Source: a virus
Strand: one strand, 5' to 3'
Length of the DNA stretch: 34,549 bases
IMG/VR virus record: IMGVR_UViG_3300042528_000022
Coordinates: 1-34,549 of that record
Both the position numbers and the translations under genes were made by a program. The notes below the pieces were generated by a model, which ran no database searches, was not told where the DNA came from, and saw nothing but the letters and a program-made list of their open reading frames with translations. This document shows positions 31,538 to 34,549 of this stretch, piece after piece; position 1 is the first letter of the stretch; every line of letters starts with the position of its first letter.

Positions 31538-33568
31538 GGAATACTTAGTACTGTGATATAAAAGTGCTGCTGCATATGTGTCTAAATCATGTTCGCCAGC
31601 AGTAGTTTGTATCTCACTTAATATGTTTAGCTTGTCTAATTTATTTGGATCGTTTAGAACTTCTGTAGCTAAAGAAGTCCAAGATTCACACTGAGATCCT
31701 AATATGATTGCTTCGGAAATACCTTGTGCTAATTTATTCTGTTCAGCGTTTAGAGATTTTTTAGAATATTTCTTTTTCAAACCTAATTCTACAATAGAAT
31801 ACAAATCTTTTGTTTTATCCATGACTTTAGCGATTGCATCTTTTGCATAAACAGAAGCGTTAGATCCGACAGGACGACCTTTTTCAGTTGGAGTCGTTGT
31901 TTTTTTGATTGCGGGTTTAACTCCTGAAACTTCAGGCGTTGGAGGAGCGATAACAGGAACGCCGCCAACAATTGGGTTATAATATCCCTTCTTTCTTTCT
32001 TCTACAAACTTAGCTTGAGCAGTGCCTAGCTCTTCTTTAGTTGGATAAATACCAGTTTCAATTACTCTCAACCCTTCTTCTGGAGGTAGTATTCCTAGTT
32101 CCATCATGCGCGTGACCACGCGATTAAATTGAGTCTCGTCTTTAATAGATACCTCTTCAAACTTAGCGATAGGGCATTTACCTTTAAATCCCAAGTTGCG
32201 AAAAATCAATTCCATTTCAGGCTGTAGAAAATCATTCAAGAAAGCTTTTCTAGCTTCCTTTAATCTTTCGAAAAATACTTGAGCTTTTACAGTTGTGTTT
32301 GCAAACTTTTCTGAACCGATAAGAATGTTCTGCAATCCTTCTTTAATGTCCTCATTAACGACTTTATACTTTTCATATCCTAAAACTTTATTCATATCTG
32401 GGATAATGAACTCAGCTTTTGTTGTATAATCTGCAACTAGAACGCGACCAACAGATTGATTGCTCAAAAGACTTTGCATCGCTTTTATATTCTTGTGATT
32501 AATACCTCCTTTAGCTGGTTCGCTACCCATAGTTATCAATAGAATGACATTCTCAATTGTGCGGCAAATAGCTTGATCAATCTTTTTCATTTCCATCTTA
32601 AAATTGATATCATCAAGAACGGCAAAACCAAAAGGTATAGCAAAAGGTTCGTAATCTTGCTTCTTATAAAAAGAATAAATAATATCTGTAGGATTCAATT
32701 GAATTTTAAGCCCATCTCTTGCCCATTGACCCAATCTGATTTTTTCTTTTGTATCGTTGTCTAAACTATCAAACACAACTTTGTCATGATCGTTTTTAGG
32801 CGATCTAAGTCTTTCTAATTCGTATTCAGAAAGTATTTTTTGATAAACAATTTGATGCCAAGAACTTGTGTGATTTGTTGTTAAATAATATGGATTGAGA
32901 AGTGTGTATTGAACTGGAATTAAATTCTTTACGTCGTATGACGTAGGATAATTATACAATTTAATATCTGTATTATAAGACGCTCCATCATATGAAGCGT
33001 ATGTTTCTAGAATTTTTTGAAAATCGTCGATATTAAATTTAGCATTTATCTTGTAAAAGAAAACATTACCACTGCGATAATACTCGCGGAAGTATTGATC
33101 TTTAACATTCCACATCCTTGTATACTTCATCCATTTTGAGAAAAAGTCTTTTGATTTTTGACTTCCACCTTCTAAATATATTTCAGCATTAGCAAATTCA
33201 GACATAATATCAACAGCATTTCTAAAAATAGCTATATTTGCATAAGCTTTCTGGCATAATTCTATAGCGTCACGAATATTATACCCGTTAATAGAAGTTT
33301 CGAACGGCAACATTCCTTCTCTAATGTTTCCATATTTATAAATTTTTGGTCCTACATAAGCCAAATTTCTGCGTAAATTAGTAGATTCTCCTCCTCCACT
33401 TCTTTCATAACTAGAAGCTTTAGCCTCTTGTTGATAGAATGGATCACCAACTAAAGAAGGTTCAGAAGCATTATCTCTTAACATAGCGTCAAGCGGCTCA
33501 GACTGCCCTTCTTGAGCTTTAGAGAATTTGCCCCAATAATCTGATCTTTTATTATATTTGCGACTCAT
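31532..33568 (-). CDS. Phage portal protein
   Basis: A 678-residue portal protein forming the dodecameric DNA gate at one capsid vertex and docking the terminase. Residues 1-65 are polar and probably disordered. The core (about 75-530) has the order expected for portals: a helical clip/wing start (YNIRDAIELCQKAYANIAIFRNAVDIMSEFANAEI), a segment reading EYYRSGNVFFYKINAKF, a stem-like region, and the long helix GLQNILIGSEKFANTTVKAQVFFERLKEARKAFLNDFLQPEMELIFRN typical of portal families. The C-terminal extension (540-678), with a KKTTTPTEKGRP linker and a helical end, may be a virion-internal barrel or a separate module. Context (terminase upstream, protease downstream) confirms the call. The start has GTGTAA 11 bases upstream. 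Confidence 0.88.
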   Translation of the reverse strand: MSRKYNKRSDYWGKFSKAQEGQSEPLDAMLRDNASEPSLVGDPFYQQEAKASSYERSGGGESTNLRRNLAYVGPKIYKYGNIREGMLPFETSINGYNIRDAIELCQKAYANIAIFRNAVDIMSEFANAEIYLEGGSQKSKDFFSKWMKYTRMWNVKDQYFREYYRSGNVFFYKINAKFNIDDFQKILETYASYDGASYNTDIKLYNYPTSYDVKNLIPVQYTLLNPYYLTTNHTSSWHQIVYQKILSEYELERLRSPKNDHDKVVFDSLDNDTKEKIRLGQWARDGLKIQLNPTDIIYSFYKKQDYEPFAIPFGFAVLDDINFKMEMKKIDQAICRTIENVILLITMGSEPAKGGINHKNIKAMQSLLSNQSVGRVLVADYTTKAEFIIPDMNKVLGYEKYKVVNEDIKEGLQNILIGSEKFANTTVKAQVFFERLKEARKAFLNDFLQPEMELIFRNLGFKGKCPIAKFEEVSIKDETQFNRVVTRMMELGILPPEEGLRVIETGIYPTKEELGTAQAKFVEERKKGYYNPIVGGVPVIAPPTPEVSGVKPAIKKTTTPTEKGRPVGSNASVYAKDAIAKVMDKTKDLYSIVELGLKKKYSKKSLNAEQNKLAQGISEAIILGSQCESWTSLATEVLNDPNKLDKLNILSEIQTTAGEHDLDTYAAALLYHSTKYSV

Positions 33569-33579
33569 GTTAATAATAG

Positions 33580-33585
33580 TTACAC
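33580..33585 (-). promoter_or_regulatory. GTGTAA motif before the portal gene
   Basis: GTGTAA on the minus strand, 11 bases before the portal ATG at 33568, in a 47-base gap after the terminase stop. A 7-bp hairpin (33589-33605) lies directly upstream of it. Confidence 0.5.
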
Positions 33586-33588
33586 ATT

Positions 33589-33605
33589 GTCACTTTAAAA
33601 GTGAC
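33589..33605. other. Small hairpin between terminase and portal
   Basis: A 7-bp perfect stem, GTCACTT with AAGTGAC, and a 3-base loop. On the plus strand it is followed by five T and could be a weak antisense terminator; on the minus strand no T run follows, so it should not stop the terminase transcript. Confidence 0.35.
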
Positions 33606-33615
33606 TTTTTAACTT

Positions 33616-34549
33616 TTAAGCTATAAACATTGGTTCAAAAGTTTCAGTCATATCTTCAACTTGAGTATTATTCATGTCGAAATAAATCTTACACAACCAA
33701 TTACCTAATACTAATGCTGAGTAACTATCTTTTCTAGGTTTATCTGGTCCAGACTTACGTTTAAGGTTCGCTGGAAGATCAAAGTTCTGCATACCTTGAG
33801 CAGATGTTGTTATTTGTATGAGAGCGCATTCTGTTTTAGTTAACAATATCATATCAGTTAAATGTTCTACAAAATCAATCATTTTAGCTTCTTCATTTTC
33901 TTTTTCAGTGTCCAAAGCGTTAGAGAATTTTAAATCTGTAATACCAATACGCTTTTTAGTTTGACTTCTGAAATTATCATCAATAGCTCTACTAGCGAAA
34001 TATGTACGGCGATGATCGAAATTCGCTTGTAACAACTCATTCGCTAATCGTATCCAACCTGAAGTTGGTTTTCTTAAGAAAACGTATTTATAATCTGATC
34101 TGTTGTATTCAGTTTTTGCAGAATATAAATTTTGAGCATATTCTTCGGGTCTTTCGAATTCTGTTACCATTGATTTCAAATTTATTTTAGCATCCTTAAA
34201 CAATTCGCTTTCATTGCAAGAATTCATGAACTGAACGCCGCCGTTATAGTCCATGCAGATCGCTATGATATTAAAGTTCTGCAATAGATATAAGAAATAT
34301 TTAATATGATCTTTTAAAGAAGATCCAGAGAGAGCGTAAGAATGAATTAAAGTATTAATTTGTTTTTCTTTATCTATTTTTAATACTTGAATGGCAAAAT
34401 CATCTGATGATTCAGTTTCTGACCAAGAAGGATCTACCGCCAATATATATTCATCTTCTGGATTACCAACCACCTCAACGGCAGGAAGCTCACCATCAGG
34501 AACAGTGCATAACGCCATCTTAGATATTTTAAAATAGCCAGAACTATCA
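33616..34549 (-). CDS. Terminase large subunit, C-terminal part (partial at window edge)
   Basis: The reading frame has no stop before the right window edge (first full codon at 34548), so only the end of the gene is visible: the linker plus the RNase H-like nuclease domain. The Met at 34518 is internal, not the start. Counted from that Met, candidate nuclease acidic residues are D29 (EYILAVDPSW), D90 (ICMDYNGG) and D264 (RKDSYSALVLGNWL), the usual Asp triad pattern of terminase nuclease domains. The enzyme packages concatemeric DNA through the portal and cuts it. The ATPase domain, with its Walker motifs, must lie to the right of the window. It is followed by the portal gene, the standard order. 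Confidence 0.85.
   Translation of the reverse strand, partial: DSSGYFKISKMALCTVPDGELPAVEVVGNPEDEYILAVDPSWSETESSDDFAIQVLKIDKEKQINTLIHSYALSGSSLKDHIKYFLYLLQNFNIIAICMDYNGGVQFMNSCNESELFKDAKINLKSMVTEFERPEEYAQNLYSAKTEYNRSDYKYVFLRKPTSGWIRLANELLQANFDHRRTYFASRAIDDNFRSQTKKRIGITDLKFSNALDTEKENEEAKMIDFVEHLTDMILLTKTECALIQITTSAQGMQNFDLPANLKRKSGPDKPRKDSYSALVLGNWLCKIYFDMNNTQVEDMTETFEPMFIA

Noticed and set aside
33589-33605. Hairpin as a terminator of the terminase gene
   Set aside because: On the minus strand no T run follows, and the portal gene lies only 21 bases further.
34516-34518. ATG 34518 as the terminase start
   Set aside because: The frame is open to the window edge, and the ATPase domain is missing, so this Met is internal to a longer gene.
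1-34549. tRNA genes, integrase, insertion sequences or att sites
   Set aside because: I saw no cloverleaf-like sequence in the short intergenic gaps, and no recombinase or transposase motif in any protein.

Overview
The window is a structural and late-gene segment of a tailed double-stranded DNA bacteriophage (Caudoviricetes). It carries a run of head genes (terminase large subunit, portal, prohead protease/scaffold, capsid auxiliary protein, major capsid protein), connector and tail-tube candidates, and more than 18 kb of fibre/adhesin genes. The DNA is visibly AT-rich. Almost no start codon has a Shine-Dalgarno sequence; starts sit behind A/T-rich leaders, often ending in TATATG. SD-poor, A-rich initiation is typical of Bacteroidota, so a Bacteroidota host is a reasonable inference, but nothing in the window proves it.

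Layout. Plus strand 95-3436: three connector/tail-completion type genes and a probable tail tube gene, closed by a strong bidirectional terminator (3455-3486). Minus strand 3489-4001: a possible neck protein. 4011-8042: an enzyme island with an adenylylsulfate (APS) kinase-like gene and a sulfotransferase placed head to head, a 93-codon orphan gene, a GT-A and a GT-B glycosyltransferase, and an FkbM-type methyltransferase. Minus strand 8063-26898: a tail-fibre assembly chaperone, a LamG-like adhesin, a 2233-residue fibre with 11 copies of a YDSNDTAYY-type motif, a 3106-residue fibre (GTSGSS shaft, about 155 17-residue repeats, C-terminal S74 chaperone/protease domain) and a 430-residue GTSGSS protein. 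Minus strand 26900-34549: small genes, a SAP-like protein, major capsid, auxiliary capsid, protease-scaffold, portal, and the C-terminal part of the terminase, whose reading frame runs off the right edge.

How it works together. The head, connector and fibre genes build the virion. The enzyme island could make PAPS (APS kinase), transfer sulfate (sulfotransferase), and build and O-methylate glycans. Its position among tail genes and beside very Ser/Thr/Asn-rich fibres suggests that virion surface glycans are decorated, possibly with sulfate; that is inference. A hexamer, GTGTAA, lies 8-14 nt before the start codon of eight genes. These mostly head the virion transcription units, and in two cases the motif is squeezed between a terminator and the next gene. 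I read it as the core of an undescribed late promoter that gives very short leaders. It is absent from the immediate upstream regions of the sulfation and glycosylation enzymes.

No tRNA, rRNA, CRISPR array, integrase or insertion sequence was seen. Tape-measure, baseplate, lysis and replication genes are not in the window. There is no gene-free stretch longer than about 95 bases.
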